Part shown: positions 1 to 6,843 of the stretch, in pieces
Layout of the letters: every line of letters begins with the position of its first letter
How positions within the stretch are numbered: the stretch's first letter is position 1
DNA from: an uncultured Ignavibacteria bacterium
GTDB lineage: Bacteria > Bacteroidota > Ignavibacteria > Kapaibacteriales > UBA2268
Direction: 5' to 3'
DNA: 9,513 nt
NCBI GenBank assembly: GCA_903911805.1
Contig: CAIWET010000066.1
Coordinates: 1 to 9,513 of the forward strand
Made by a program: the position numbers and the translations under genes
Notes under the pieces: generated by a model
What the model was told of the DNA's origin: nothing
Database searches by the model: none
What the model saw: the letters and a program-made list of their open reading frames with translations, nothing else

Positions 1-873
1 ATGAAAAAAATATTTCTAATGATTACAGTATTTTCCTTCCTTTTTTCTCTTGAAAGCTCGTTTTCTCAAGAGGATATTTTGCGTCCTAAAGGCAAGAAAA
101 TAATTGGTAATCAAGCAAATACTACCAATAATGATAATTTCAAAAGAAATGCTTTCATTATTGGATTAGAGGGTGGACTGAACTTTAATATGTATAGTTC
201 AAGCAAATCTTATAGTCCAGCTTTGCCAGATCCAGCAGGAATGGTTACAAATTCAGGTACTGGATTATCCGCTTATGCTGGTTTAAATGTTGGTTATGAA
301 ATTAATGATAAATTTGCATTGCATTTTAGATTAAATTATGACCAAAAGTATTTCAAAAACACTAAAGAAGGCGATATCGATATTTCAGATGCAAATGGTG
401 TATATCTTCAAACCGGAAGAGAAAAACAAGGATACGATTTTACTATTGATTATTTGCATTTAGCTCTTGATTTGAGATATAATTTTACAAAAAATCTTTT
501 TGGAACTGTTGGATTGTTTTATCAAAGTCAGTTAGGAAAAGCTGTTGTCAATGTTGATTATTACATGCTAACTCCTGATGCTTGGTATAATTATGGCACT
601 TTTTATCCAACTGAATTACATTCTTCTGATTCATCATCAACTTTACCAACAAGAACAGGAATAGAATTAGGACTAGGATATAAATATGAGATATCCCATA
701 AAATGTATCTTGTGCCTCAAATAAGATTTCAATACTCATTTTCAAAATTTGATACTGATGGTCAAATCACAGATGCAACAAGAAGTGCCACAATTGGCAC
801 AAGTACCGTTAACACAACTAATCAAGCCCTGAACAGTTTACAGTTTGGTTTAGGTCTTTGGTTTGAATTATAA
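1..873 (+). CDS. Secreted outer-membrane beta-barrel protein
   Basis: A 290-residue protein begins with a classic signal peptide: Lys-Lys at 2-3, a hydrophobic core to about residue 18, and a likely cut near the SFSQ at 20-23. After a polar Asn/Thr-rich stretch (about 30-48) it alternates aromatic and small residues in a way typical of beta-strands (for example the segments near GLEGGLNFN, YAGLNVGYEI, LALDLRYNF, IELGLGYKYEI). It ends with an aromatic-rich strand, LQFGLGLWFEL, as expected for an outer-membrane barrel recognised by the BAM machinery. I do not recognise a specific family beyond the general outer-membrane beta-barrel fold. The stop lies 16 bases before the OmpA-family gene, so the two are probably co-transcribed and may act together in the envelope. 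The start codon is the first base of the window, so its ribosome site and promoter cannot be seen. The signal peptide supports this as the true start. Confidence 0.8.
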   Translation: MKKIFLMITVFSFLFSLESSFSQEDILRPKGKKIIGNQANTTNNDNFKRNAFIIGLEGGLNFNMYSSSKSYSPALPDPAGMVTNSGTGLSAYAGLNVGYEINDKFALHFRLNYDQKYFKNTKEGDIDISDANGVYLQTGREKQGYDFTIDYLHLALDLRYNFTKNLFGTVGLFYQSQLGKAVVNVDYYMLTPDAWYNYGTFYPTELHSSDSSSTLPTRTGIELGLGYKYEISHKMYLVPQIRFQYSFSKFDTDGQITDATRSATIGTSTVNTTNQALNSLQFGLGLWFEL

Positions 874-889
874 TTAAGGAGAAATAGAA

Positions 890-2344
890 ATGAAAAAATC
901 AATAATAATGATGACAATTCTATTGAGCTTTATGAGCTTATACTCTCAAGTTGAAGTTCAACCATTAGAAATAAACTCTCAAGGCGATGATTTTGCGCCA
1001 ATGCTTACCGAAGGTGGCAAAACTTTATTCTTTACCTCGGCAAGAGGAAGAGGAGCCCAAAAAATCTATTCTGCAGAAAAAACCTCTAATGGATTTAAAA
1101 GCATCAGAGAAATTGATGGCGATGTTAATGATGGCTCTAACATTGGATATAGTTCATTAACTCCAGACGGACAATATATGATTTTTGCCGCTATTGATCA
1201 TAGTTCAAAAGGCGAAGGCAGAACTGACCTTTATTCTGCAAAAAAAGTAAAAGGAAAATGGACTGATATACAAAATCTTGGTCCAAACATCAATTCTGAA
1301 TATTGGGATTCAGAGCCAACACTTTCAAGTGATGGCAGAGTTCTATATTTTGCTAGCGATAGACCAGGTGGTTCTGGTGGAATTGATATATATGTATCAG
1401 AAAAAGTTGGTGATACTTGGAAAAAAGCAAGACCTGTAACAGAATTAAATTCTGCTGCTGATGATGCTACTCCAATATTAAGTGCTGATAACAAGACATT
1501 TACACTATCCAGCAACCGCGAAGGTGGATATGGGAATTTTGATATTTATTTCTCAAAACTTAATAATGGAAAATTTACAAAACCAGTAAATGCCGGTGAA
1601 ATAATTAATACAATGGATGATGATTTATTCTATATTCCATTGCAAAATACAAATGTAGCATATTTTTGTACAAACCACAAAAGCGCAAATGGCGATTTAG
1701 ATATTTATCAGGCTGTTCCTAATCCACATCCAGCAGATGCTGTAGTATTTGTTGGTGGTAAAGTTTACGATGCCAATACAAATGACCCATTAAAAGCAAA
1801 AATTGAAGTGACTGAATTAAAATCTGGTAAAAAAGTTGCCAATTTCGAAAGCGATGACGAAACTGGAAATTATTATGTTGTACTTCAACCTGGAAAGAAC
1901 TATCTCATTACGGCAAAAGCTGATGCATATATGTTCCTATCAGAAAAATTTGAAATTCCAGCAAATGCAAAAGGTTCAGAAATAACTAAAGACCTTGTTT
2001 TATCAAAAAATAATACATTCTTAAGAGTTAATTTTGACTTTAATAAATCAGATCTTCAAGAAGAATCTTATCCAGATTTGGACAATGCTGCTGAATATTT
2101 AAAAGGTAATTCAGAAATCAATGTTATTATCGAAGGTCATACTGATGATGTAGGAACAGATTCATTCAATGATAAACTTTCATCTGAAAGAGCAAAATCA
2201 GTAAAAGAATATTTGATTAAATCAGGAATTGAAACCATAAGAATAAAAACAATTGGTTATGGCGAGAAAAAACCATTAATCAAAGAAACAACCGAAGAAG
2301 CAAGAGCAATCAACCGCCGCGTTGAAATGAAAATTGACAAATAA
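890..2344 (+). CDS. PD40-repeat OmpA-family peptidoglycan-binding protein (PorE-like layout)
   Basis: A 484-residue exported protein. Residues 1-20 are a signal peptide ending SLYSQ. Residues about 25-275 carry five PD40/WD40-like beta-propeller repeats, visible as recurring 'SSDGRVLYFASDRPGG..DIY' type units (near 38-60, 86-115, 140-168, 192-220 and 243-273). A carboxypeptidase-regulatory-like beta-sandwich follows (about 286-356, VFVGGKVYDANTNDP). The C-terminal OmpA domain (about 377-482) has NFDFNKSDL, EGHTDD (415-420), SSERAKSV with Arg434, and NRRVE with Arg476/477. In this family the Asp and Arg bind diaminopimelate of peptidoglycan. The order propeller, regulatory domain, OmpA resembles PorE of the type IX secretion system, but the TPR region of PorE is missing, so that role is only an inference. 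AAGGAG at 876-881, eight bases before the ATG, supports the start. It follows the barrel gene in an apparent operon and is followed by a long hairpin. Confidence 0.9.
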   Translation: MKKSIIMMTILLSFMSLYSQVEVQPLEINSQGDDFAPMLTEGGKTLFFTSARGRGAQKIYSAEKTSNGFKSIREIDGDVNDGSNIGYSSLTPDGQYMIFAAIDHSSKGEGRTDLYSAKKVKGKWTDIQNLGPNINSEYWDSEPTLSSDGRVLYFASDRPGGSGGIDIYVSEKVGDTWKKARPVTELNSAADDATPILSADNKTFTLSSNREGGYGNFDIYFSKLNNGKFTKPVNAGEIINTMDDDLFYIPLQNTNVAYFCTNHKSANGDLDIYQAVPNPHPADAVVFVGGKVYDANTNDPLKAKIEVTELKSGKKVANFESDDETGNYYVVLQPGKNYLITAKADAYMFLSEKFEIPANAKGSEITKDLVLSKNNTFLRVNFDFNKSDLQEESYPDLDNAAEYLKGNSEINVIIEGHTDDVGTDSFNDKLSSERAKSVKEYLIKSGIETIRIKTIGYGEKKPLIKETTEEARAINRRVEMKIDK

Positions 2345-2359
2345 TAATTTACCATACAA

Positions 2360-2490
2360 GGGGTTGTCTCAAAGGACAATAAGAAAATTGTTTCGTCTTT
2401 CTGAGCGAAGCGAAGAATCCAGAAAATCAACGACTTACGAGGTCTCTGGATTTCTCACTTCGTTCGAAATGACACTTTTGAGACAACCTC
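2360..2490 (+). repeat. 129-bp palindromic intergenic element, copy 1
   Basis: This long imperfect palindrome starts 15 bases after the OmpA-family stop. The outer arms are GGTTGTCTCAAA (2362-2373) and its exact reverse complement TTTGAGACAACC (2477-2488), with one G-T and one G-C pair extending outward. The inner arms pair roughly from TCTGAGCGAAGCGAAGAATC (2400-2419 region) to GATTTCTCACTTCGTTCGAAATG. A near-identical element of the same length lies at 6844-6972 in the opposite orientation. The inner arm is the GTCATTCTGAGCGAAG-type sequence that I recall as common between genes in Bacteroidota and related phyla. There is no T-tract after the stem, so it is not a standard terminator. It could act as an mRNA 3'-end hairpin or be a MITE-like mobile repeat. 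A short open frame running through it (RLSERSEES) is not a gene. Confidence 0.85.
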
Positions 2491-2697
2491 TTTGTTTGAA
2501 AGTTAATCATAATATCTATTTAAACTTCTTTCGCACTTCAAATTCAACTACTTCATAGAAGTAAACAATAGATAATTATAGATTAATATCAATAAATTTC
2601 CCTAAAATTAATAATTTCACTTTTTAATCATCACAAATTTATATAGATTTGTAATTAGAATATTTTGAATATTTTGAAATTAAAAATTGAGGTGGTT
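2491..2697. other. AT-rich leader and promoter region of the cytochrome gene
   Basis: The gap between palindrome copy 1 and the octaheme cytochrome gene holds no credible open frame. It is very AT-rich and must contain the cytochrome promoter, since the upstream gene is closed off by a long hairpin. Near its end there is a tandem 10-base repeat, AATATTTTGA, at about 2660-2679, of unknown meaning. The ribosome site GAGGTGG lies at 2689-2695. Confidence 0.5.
2644..2651 (+). promoter_or_regulatory. Possible -7 promoter element for the cytochrome gene
   Basis: TAGATTTG fits the Bacteroidota -7 consensus TAnnTTTG and sits about 47 bases before the chosen ATG. No clear TTG -33 element is present at the expected distance upstream (only a T-run at 2620-2625), and I am not certain the organism uses this promoter type. 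Treat it as a candidate only. Confidence 0.22.
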
Positions 2698-4104
2698 ATG
2701 AAAAAGACTCTATTGCTAAGTACAATTTCTATTATTGCTATAATAATTGTCTTTTCAATTAATAGCAAATCGTTTACTGGTGCTCACGTTGACCATAATG
2801 ACAACATTAATGGTCCTTTTAAAACTCCACAAGATGTCACTACTGCTTGTTTAGAGTGTCATTTTGATGTCCCAGATGAATTTATGAAAACAAATCATTG
2901 GACCTGGAGCGGACCTGAATTCGAAAAAAATGGCGTAAAAATTAAACCTGGAAAGAAGAATGCAATCAATAATTTTTGCATAGCTTTATCCTCGAATGAA
3001 CCAAGATGCACTAGCTGTCACGCTGGCTTTGGTTGGAAAGATGGCACTTTTGATTTCACTAAAAAAGAAAATATCGATTGCCTTGTTTGTCACGATCAAA
3101 CAGGAACATACAAAAAATCTCCAACTGGTGCTGGAATGCCAGACACAACTGTTGATTTAGTTAAGGTTGCTAAAAGCGTTGGCAGACCAACAAAAGCAAA
3201 TTGTGGAGCCTGTCATTTCAATGGTGGTGGAGGTTCTGGAGTAAAACACGGTGATTTAGATCCTTCATTATTAAATGCTTCTAAAGAATTAGATGTTCAT
3301 ATGGGAGGACAAAAGTTTGAATGCACTACTTGCCATAAAACAGAAAAACACCAGATTGCAGGCGCCGGTCATACTTCAATGGCATCTGGAACCAATCAAT
3401 TGGAATGCACAAATTGCCATAGTTTGGAAAAAGGCATTCACACAAATAAACTTTTAAATAAACACGCAAACAATGTTGCTTGTGAAACTTGTCATATACC
3501 CGCATTTGCAAGGGAAATGGCAACAAAAACATTTTGGGATTGGTCAACTGCAGGGCAAAAAGAAGATGCCAAAGGCGAAGATGGACTTGAGACCTATAGC
3601 AAAATGAAAGGTGATTTTAAATGGGAAAAGAATGTTAAACCTACTTATGTTTGGTATAATGGAAGCGCAGATTATTATCAAATTGGTGATAAAATAACTG
3701 ATAAAATTGTTTCTTTAAATAAAATAAATGGCGTTATAAGCGATCCAAAATCGAAAATTACTCCATTTAAAGTAATGAGAGGCAAACAAATCTATGATTC
3801 AAAAAACAACTATTTGATTGTTCCAAAACTTTTCGGCAAAGATGGATATTGGAAAACATTTGACTGGAAAGCAGCATCTGAAATCGGTATGAAATCAATA
3901 AATCTTCCATTTTCTGGTGAATTTGGTTTTATTGAAACAGAGATGTATTGGCCAATCAATCATCAAGTTGCACCTAAAACACAAGCTTTAAAATGTACCG
4001 AATGCCACAGCAGCGGCACAAGGTTAGATTGGGCAAAACTAGGTTATTCTGGAGACCCAATGAAAAAAGGTGGCCGAGAAAAAAATGGACTATTGAAGAA
4101 ATAA
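2698..4104 (+). CDS. Octaheme c-type cytochrome, tetrathionate reductase family
   Basis: A 468-residue exported multiheme cytochrome. Residues about 1-25 form a Lys-Lys plus hydrophobic signal or anchor. Eight CxxCH heme sites are visible, with the first Cys at residues 51, 104, 128, 169, 209, 237, 262 and 433. This spacing, with a long gap before the last site, and the segments NNFCIALSSNEPRC and GVKHGDLD match the octaheme tetrathionate reductase (OTR) family known from Shewanella. Those enzymes reduce tetrathionate in vitro and also nitrite and hydroxylamine, so the physiological substrate is open. Lys183 should be the unusual lysine ligand of the catalytic heme and Cys94 the active-site cysteine, judged from remembered OTR numbering. 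I chose the ATG at 2698 because GAGGTGG lies just upstream and a signal peptide follows. A longer frame from TTG at 2665 adds 11 unlikely residues. The gene stands alone, with its own terminator, and no quinol-oxidising partner is in the window. Confidence 0.92.
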   Translation: MKKTLLLSTISIIAIIIVFSINSKSFTGAHVDHNDNINGPFKTPQDVTTACLECHFDVPDEFMKTNHWTWSGPEFEKNGVKIKPGKKNAINNFCIALSSNEPRCTSCHAGFGWKDGTFDFTKKENIDCLVCHDQTGTYKKSPTGAGMPDTTVDLVKVAKSVGRPTKANCGACHFNGGGGSGVKHGDLDPSLLNASKELDVHMGGQKFECTTCHKTEKHQIAGAGHTSMASGTNQLECTNCHSLEKGIHTNKLLNKHANNVACETCHIPAFAREMATKTFWDWSTAGQKEDAKGEDGLETYSKMKGDFKWEKNVKPTYVWYNGSADYYQIGDKITDKIVSLNKINGVISDPKSKITPFKVMRGKQIYDSKNNYLIVPKLFGKDGYWKTFDWKAASEIGMKSINLPFSGEFGFIETEMYWPINHQVAPKTQALKCTECHSSGTRLDWAKLGYSGDPMKKGGREKNGLLKK

Positions 4105-4115
4105 TTGGCTTATTT

Positions 4116-4142
4116 AGACGCACTGATGTGCGTCTTTTTTTT
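4116..4142 (+). terminator. Rho-independent terminator of the cytochrome gene
   Basis: A perfect 8-bp stem, AGACGCAC (4116-4123) with GTGCGTCT (4128-4135), closes a TGAT loop and is followed by seven T residues. It starts 12 bases after the cytochrome stop, in the right orientation to end that transcript. Confidence 0.92.
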
Positions 4143-4147
4143 ATGCC

Positions 4148-4172
4148 GTCATTCTGAGCATAGCGAAGAATC
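4148..4172 (+). repeat. Half-copy of the inner arm of the 129-bp palindrome
   Basis: GTCATTCTGAGC followed by ATAGCGAAGAATC closely matches the inner left arm of the 129-bp elements at 2360 and 6844, but the matching right arm is not found next to it. A solitary AATGAC end occurs much later at 4575-4580. It looks like a truncated or interrupted copy in a repeat-rich gap. Confidence 0.65.
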
Positions 4173-4208
4173 GCGTTAATTATTTACGACCTCGTCACGC
4201 CCCACCCC

Positions 4209-4236
4209 AAGCCCCTCCCCTTGAAGGGAGGGGCTT
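4209..4236. repeat. G/C-rich hairpin repeat
   Basis: AAGCCCCTCCC (4209-4219) pairs perfectly with GGGAGGGGCTT (4226-4236) over 11 bp, with a six-base loop CTTGAA. It stands out from the AT-rich surroundings. I recall similar CCCCTCCCC-type palindromes as dispersed repeats in related genomes. It sits downstream of an already adequate terminator and lacks a T-run on either strand. Confidence 0.75.
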
Positions 4237-4263
4237 TAAGATTAGGAATATATTTGCTTGTAG

Positions 4264-4284
4264 AGACAGGTCTGTGACCTGTCT
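4264..4284. repeat. Short perfect palindrome (AGACAGGTC type)
   Basis: AGACAGGTC (4264-4272) pairs with GACCTGTCT (4276-4284) over 9 bp around a three-base loop, followed by a T-rich stretch TCTTTTAT. It could act as a weak plus-strand terminator, but no plus-strand gene feeds it. It is more simply another dispersed palindromic repeat of this cluster. Confidence 0.65.
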
Positions 4285-4294
4285 TCTTTTATAG

Positions 4295-4486
4295 GTATGT
4301 CATGCCGCACTTGATGTGGCATCTATTGAAATCTTCAATATCTTCGGCGAGGAAGAATCCACCCCGTCAGTCTTTCAGACTGCCACCCCTCAAGAGGGGA
4401 ATTATAAGATTGATATTTCCTATCTCCCAACTGGTGTATGTTTTATTAAAATTGGTGATAAATTTGAGAAATTTATAAAATATTAA
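4295..4486 (+). pseudogene. Headless T9SS C-terminal sorting domain (relic)
   Basis: Open frame between a TAG at 4292-4294 and the TAA at 4484-4486, with no ATG. From 4313 it reads DVASIEIFNIFGEEE, then a linker STPSVFQTATPQEGN, then YKIDISYLPTG, VCFIKIGD and KFEKFIKY before the stop. The IEIFNIFG and IDISYLPTGV.FIKIGDKFEKFIK blocks match the type A sorting domain that directs proteins through the type IX secretion system and is normally the last ~80 residues of a large exported protein. Here the passenger and the start are gone and repeats lie directly upstream, so this is a gene tail left by deletion or recombination, or a sorting cassette moved by repeats. The linker is encoded by two small palindromes (4368-4382 and 4386-4399). 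The preserved frame suggests that the loss is recent or that the repeat tolerated selection while the gene was whole. Confidence 0.72.
4368..4399. repeat. Paired small palindromes inside the sorting-domain relic
   Basis: Two adjacent hairpins: CAGTCT (4368-4373) with AGACTG (4377-4382) around TTC, and CCCCTC (4386-4391) with GAGGGG (4394-4399) around AA. Both lie within the open frame of the T9SS sorting-domain relic and translate to the loop between its first and last conserved strand blocks. The surrounding CCACCCC...GCCACCCCTC pattern resembles dispersed intergenic repeats remembered from related genomes, so this is probably a repeat that inserted into coding sequence. Confidence 0.65.
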
Positions 4487-4487
4487 A

Positions 4488-4528
4488 GTTGGCTTCGATA
4501 CGATGCTTTCGCATCTACTTAAGCCAAC
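4488..4528. repeat. Two-tier hairpin after the sorting-domain relic
   Basis: The outer stem GTTGGCTT (4488-4495) pairs with AAGCCAAC (4521-4528). Inside it GATGC (4502-4506) pairs with GCATC (4511-4515) around TTTC. It begins two bases after the relic stop codon and is followed by GGCTTTTT, so it may once have ended that gene's transcript. Confidence 0.65.
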
Positions 4529-4530
4529 GG

Positions 4531-4612
4531 CTTTTTGGGGCGGTCATTGAGTGATTCCGAAGGAATTGTATCGAAATGACATTCATATCTGCTCGAAGAG
4601 GCCCCACAAAAA
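4531..4612. repeat. Nested palindromic repeat with GTCATT/AATGAC core
   Basis: The outer arms CTTTTTGGGGC (4531-4541) and GCCCC-AC-AAAAA (from 4601) enclose a second palindrome, GTCATT (4543-4548) with AATGAC (4575-4580), around an inner stem ATTCC/GGAAT (4554-4558 with 4562-4566). The core is of the same GTCATT...CGAAATGAC type as the inner arms of the 129-bp elements, but with a different middle. It abuts the peroxiredoxin terminator. Confidence 0.6.
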
Positions 4613-4654
4613 AAGAAAAAAAAATGGCTGCTCTTAAATAAAGGGCAGCCATTT
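4608..4654 (-). terminator. Rho-independent terminator of the peroxiredoxin gene
   Basis: AAATGGCTGCTCTT (4622-4635) pairs with AAGGGCAGCCATTT (4641-4654): 14 bp with a single T-G wobble and a five-base loop. On the minus strand the stem is followed by a long U-rich run (the A-rich 4608-4624 on the plus strand). It lies 22 bases after the peroxiredoxin stop. Confidence 0.92.
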
Positions 4655-4676
4655 AAATTAAAATAAACAACTTAAA

Positions 4677-5225
4677 TTATAAAGTTGCTTGACCTGGAGT
4701 CCAACCACAAGGAGTATTTTTGCCTGTTTGTAAAGCAGCTAATACTCTTAAGATTTCTTCTGAATTTCTTCCAACTGATTCTGGATGAATTACTGAATAA
4801 ACTAAATTACCTTCTGGGTTGATAATATATAAACCACGTAATGCATAACCTGTTTCTTCTTTGAAAACTTCATAATTTTTTGAAGTTGTTCCTGTGAAAT
4901 CTGCTAACATTGGGAAAGGTAAGTTTCTTAAACTTGGGTGTTGTGATCTCCAAGCTAAATGTGAAAAATGGCTATCAGTAGAAACTGATACCACTTCGCA
5001 ATTTAATTCTTGGAATTTTGCATAATTTACACCGAAATCAGCTATTTCTGTTGGACAAACAAAAGTAAAATCTAATGGATAAAAGAATAATACAACCCAT
5101 TTGCCTGCATAATCATCAAGTGAAATTTGTGTGAATGCGTTTGCTGGTGATAATGCTGTTGCATCGCCACCTACTACTGCTGTGCCACCAAAATATGGTG
5201 CTTTTTTGCCTACTAATAATGACAT
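4677..5225 (-). CDS. Typical 2-Cys peroxiredoxin (AhpC/TSA family)
   Basis: A 182-residue cytoplasmic thiol peroxidase that reduces hydrogen peroxide and organic hydroperoxides. The active-site segment FYPLDFTFVCPTE puts the peroxidatic cysteine at Cys57, with Thr54 and Pro50 in the usual places. The resolving cysteine is Cys173 in TPCGWTPGQATL. The segment ALRGLYIINPEG (128-139) and the end VGRNSEEILRVLAALQTGK are typical of the AhpC/Prx1 subfamily. The protein stops soon after the resolving Cys, without the YF tail of eukaryotic sensitive enzymes, and lacks a GGLG motif, which suggests a robust peroxidase that resists over-oxidation. The resolving motif CGW is shorter than the usual VCPA.W. 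AAGGAG lies six bases upstream of the ATG (5232-5237). It is a single gene with its own terminator, divergent from the DUF4139 gene across 250 AT-rich bases. No reductase partner (AhpF or thioredoxin) is in the window. Confidence 0.95.
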   Translation of the reverse strand: MSLLVGKKAPYFGGTAVVGGDATALSPANAFTQISLDDYAGKWVVLFFYPLDFTFVCPTEIADFGVNYAKFQELNCEVVSVSTDSHFSHLAWRSQHPSLRNLPFPMLADFTGTTSKNYEVFKEETGYALRGLYIINPEGNLVYSVIHPESVGRNSEEILRVLAALQTGKNTPCGWTPGQATL

Positions 5226-5475
5226 TTAAGTCTCCTTATATTAAATAAAAAAATTACTAAATTTGTTTCAATTAACGGAAAAAATGAATGTTTAGTGTTA
5301 TATTTTTTTCCACATTTTGATTTTGACTAATTATCTTTTTAATATAAAGTAGATAATTCAATGTAATCTTTATTTACAATTTTTTAATAATATCTGATAT
5401 AATTTCTTTAAATTTTGTAACTTATTTTACTTTAATTTGTATTAATATTAGAGATTATTGTATTAAGGAGAAATT

Positions 5476-6834
5476 ATGAAAATCAAGTTTATTGTCCCTG
5501 CAATTTTGTTATTCTTTACACTCAGTTTGATTTCTCAGGAGAGAAAAGACCTAAGCATTACGGTTTATAATTCCGATTTGGGAGTTGTTAGAGAAAAAAG
5601 AACATTTAATGTTCCAAAAGGAATTTCTGAAATTAAAATTACTGATATTCCTGAGAGTATTGACCCAACAAGCGTTTTGGTGAAATTTAACGGTACTGTT
5701 TTAGAGCAAAATTATCAATTTGATTTGGTAAATGTTCTTAAGATTTTGGCAAGATATATTGGCAATGAAGTTACACTAGCAAGCAAAGACCAAACAATTA
5801 TTGGTAAATTACTATCGGCTAATACTTATCAAATTGTTGTTCAAACTGGCGATGGCAATATTATGATGATTACAGATAATTCCAAATACACGATTACTGT
5901 AAAAGATCTTCCTGATGGATTAATTACAAAGCCGACTTTGGTTTGGAAAATTCAATCTGAAAAAGCTGGCAATCAGGATTTTGAAATTACTTACTCCACT
6001 TCCGGATTAAATTGGCACGCCGAATACGTGGCACTTTTAAATGAAACTGATACAAAAATTGATTTAAATAGCTGGGTTAGTTTAGACAATAGATCTGGTG
6101 GCAATTATCCAGAAACTGAGCTAAAACTAATAGCTGGTGACGTTCATAGAATTAATGACAACTATGTCTTAGAAAGTGGAAATGGTTTATTAGCAAAAGT
6201 TGGAAAAGCCGAAGCACCTCAATTCCAGGAAAAATCACTTTTTGAATATCACATTTACAATCTTCAAAGGAAAACAACATTAAAAAATATGGAAATCAAA
6301 CAAGTTTCGCTATTTAATGCAACAAATGTTAAAGCTGAAAAGAAATTCAAATATAAAACTGGATTTTATGGTTCTTCGGAAAATAACAAAGTTGGAGTTT
6401 TTATAGAATTCAAAAATGGCAAAGAAAATAATCTTGGAATGCCAATGCCAAAAGGAAAGTTTCGAATATTTAAATCAGATGGTAATTCTAAAGAATTTGT
6501 TGGCGAAGATAAGATTGACCACACTCCAAAAGACGAAGATGTAAAGCTCAAAATAGGAGATGCTTTTGATATTTTAATTGATGAAACTCTTGAAAACGAT
6601 AGAAGTATTTCTAAAAAAGTTAGTGAAAAAGATATTAAGATAACAGTTAAAAATCATAAAGAAGAAAAAGCAGTAGTTGAAATTGAAGCAAATATGGGTT
6701 ATGGAAAATGGGATGTTTTAGAATCTAACGTAAAGTTTGAGAAAAAGGACGCAAGAACAGCAATTTTCAAAGTTCCAGTAGAAAAGAATACCAATTTTGA
6801 TGTAAAATTAAAAATCAGAAACCAATGGAATTAA
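5476..6834 (+). CDS. Secreted DUF4139-family protein
   Basis: A 452-residue exported protein of unknown function. Residues 1-20 are a hydrophobic signal peptide ending SLISQ. The N-terminal part opens with LSITVYNSDLGVVREKRTF (26-44). The DUF4139 core carries YSTSGLNWHAEY (173-184), SWVSLDNRSG (199-208) and ELKLIAGDV (215-223), which I recognise as the family signature. A beta-rich C-terminal part follows, with repeated KITV/KVPVEKNTN strands. Family members are widespread conserved exported proteins without an assigned reaction, some related to the so-called mucoidy-inhibitor group, so no function is claimed. AAGGAG at 5465-5470, five bases before the ATG, supports the start. The gene appears to be transcribed alone. 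It is divergent from the peroxiredoxin and closed off 9 bases after its stop by a 129-bp palindrome. Confidence 0.85.
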   Translation: MKIKFIVPAILLFFTLSLISQERKDLSITVYNSDLGVVREKRTFNVPKGISEIKITDIPESIDPTSVLVKFNGTVLEQNYQFDLVNVLKILARYIGNEVTLASKDQTIIGKLLSANTYQIVVQTGDGNIMMITDNSKYTITVKDLPDGLITKPTLVWKIQSEKAGNQDFEITYSTSGLNWHAEYVALLNETDTKIDLNSWVSLDNRSGGNYPETELKLIAGDVHRINDNYVLESGNGLLAKVGKAEAPQFQEKSLFEYHIYNLQRKTTLKNMEIKQVSLFNATNVKAEKKFKYKTGFYGSSENNKVGVFIEFKNGKENNLGMPMPKGKFRIFKSDGNSKEFVGEDKIDHTPKDEDVKLKIGDAFDILIDETLENDRSISKKVSEKDIKITVKNHKEEKAVVEIEANMGYGKWDVLESNVKFEKKDARTAIFKVPVEKNTNFDVKLKIRNQWN

Positions 6835-6843
6835 ATTTGTAGG

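Noticed and set aside
2334..2558. 74-residue open frame overlapping the OmpA-family stop
   Set aside because: It reads through palindrome copy 1 and yields the RLSERSEES-type peptide that this repeat family always produces. There is no ribosome site and no conserved domain.
2665..2697. Upstream TTG start for the octaheme cytochrome
   Set aside because: It would add 11 residues before a textbook signal peptide. GAGGTGG sits directly before the ATG at 2698.
4143..4612. CRISPR array or riboswitch in the repeat-rich gap
   Set aside because: The repeats are different palindromes rather than regular direct repeats with spacers, and no plus-strand gene lies close downstream to be controlled by a riboswitch.
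5226..5475. Promoters in the divergent peroxiredoxin/DUF4139 gap
   Set aside because: The 250 bases are so AT-rich that many partial -10 or TAnnTTTG matches occur on both strands. None has a well-spaced partner element, so no site is called.
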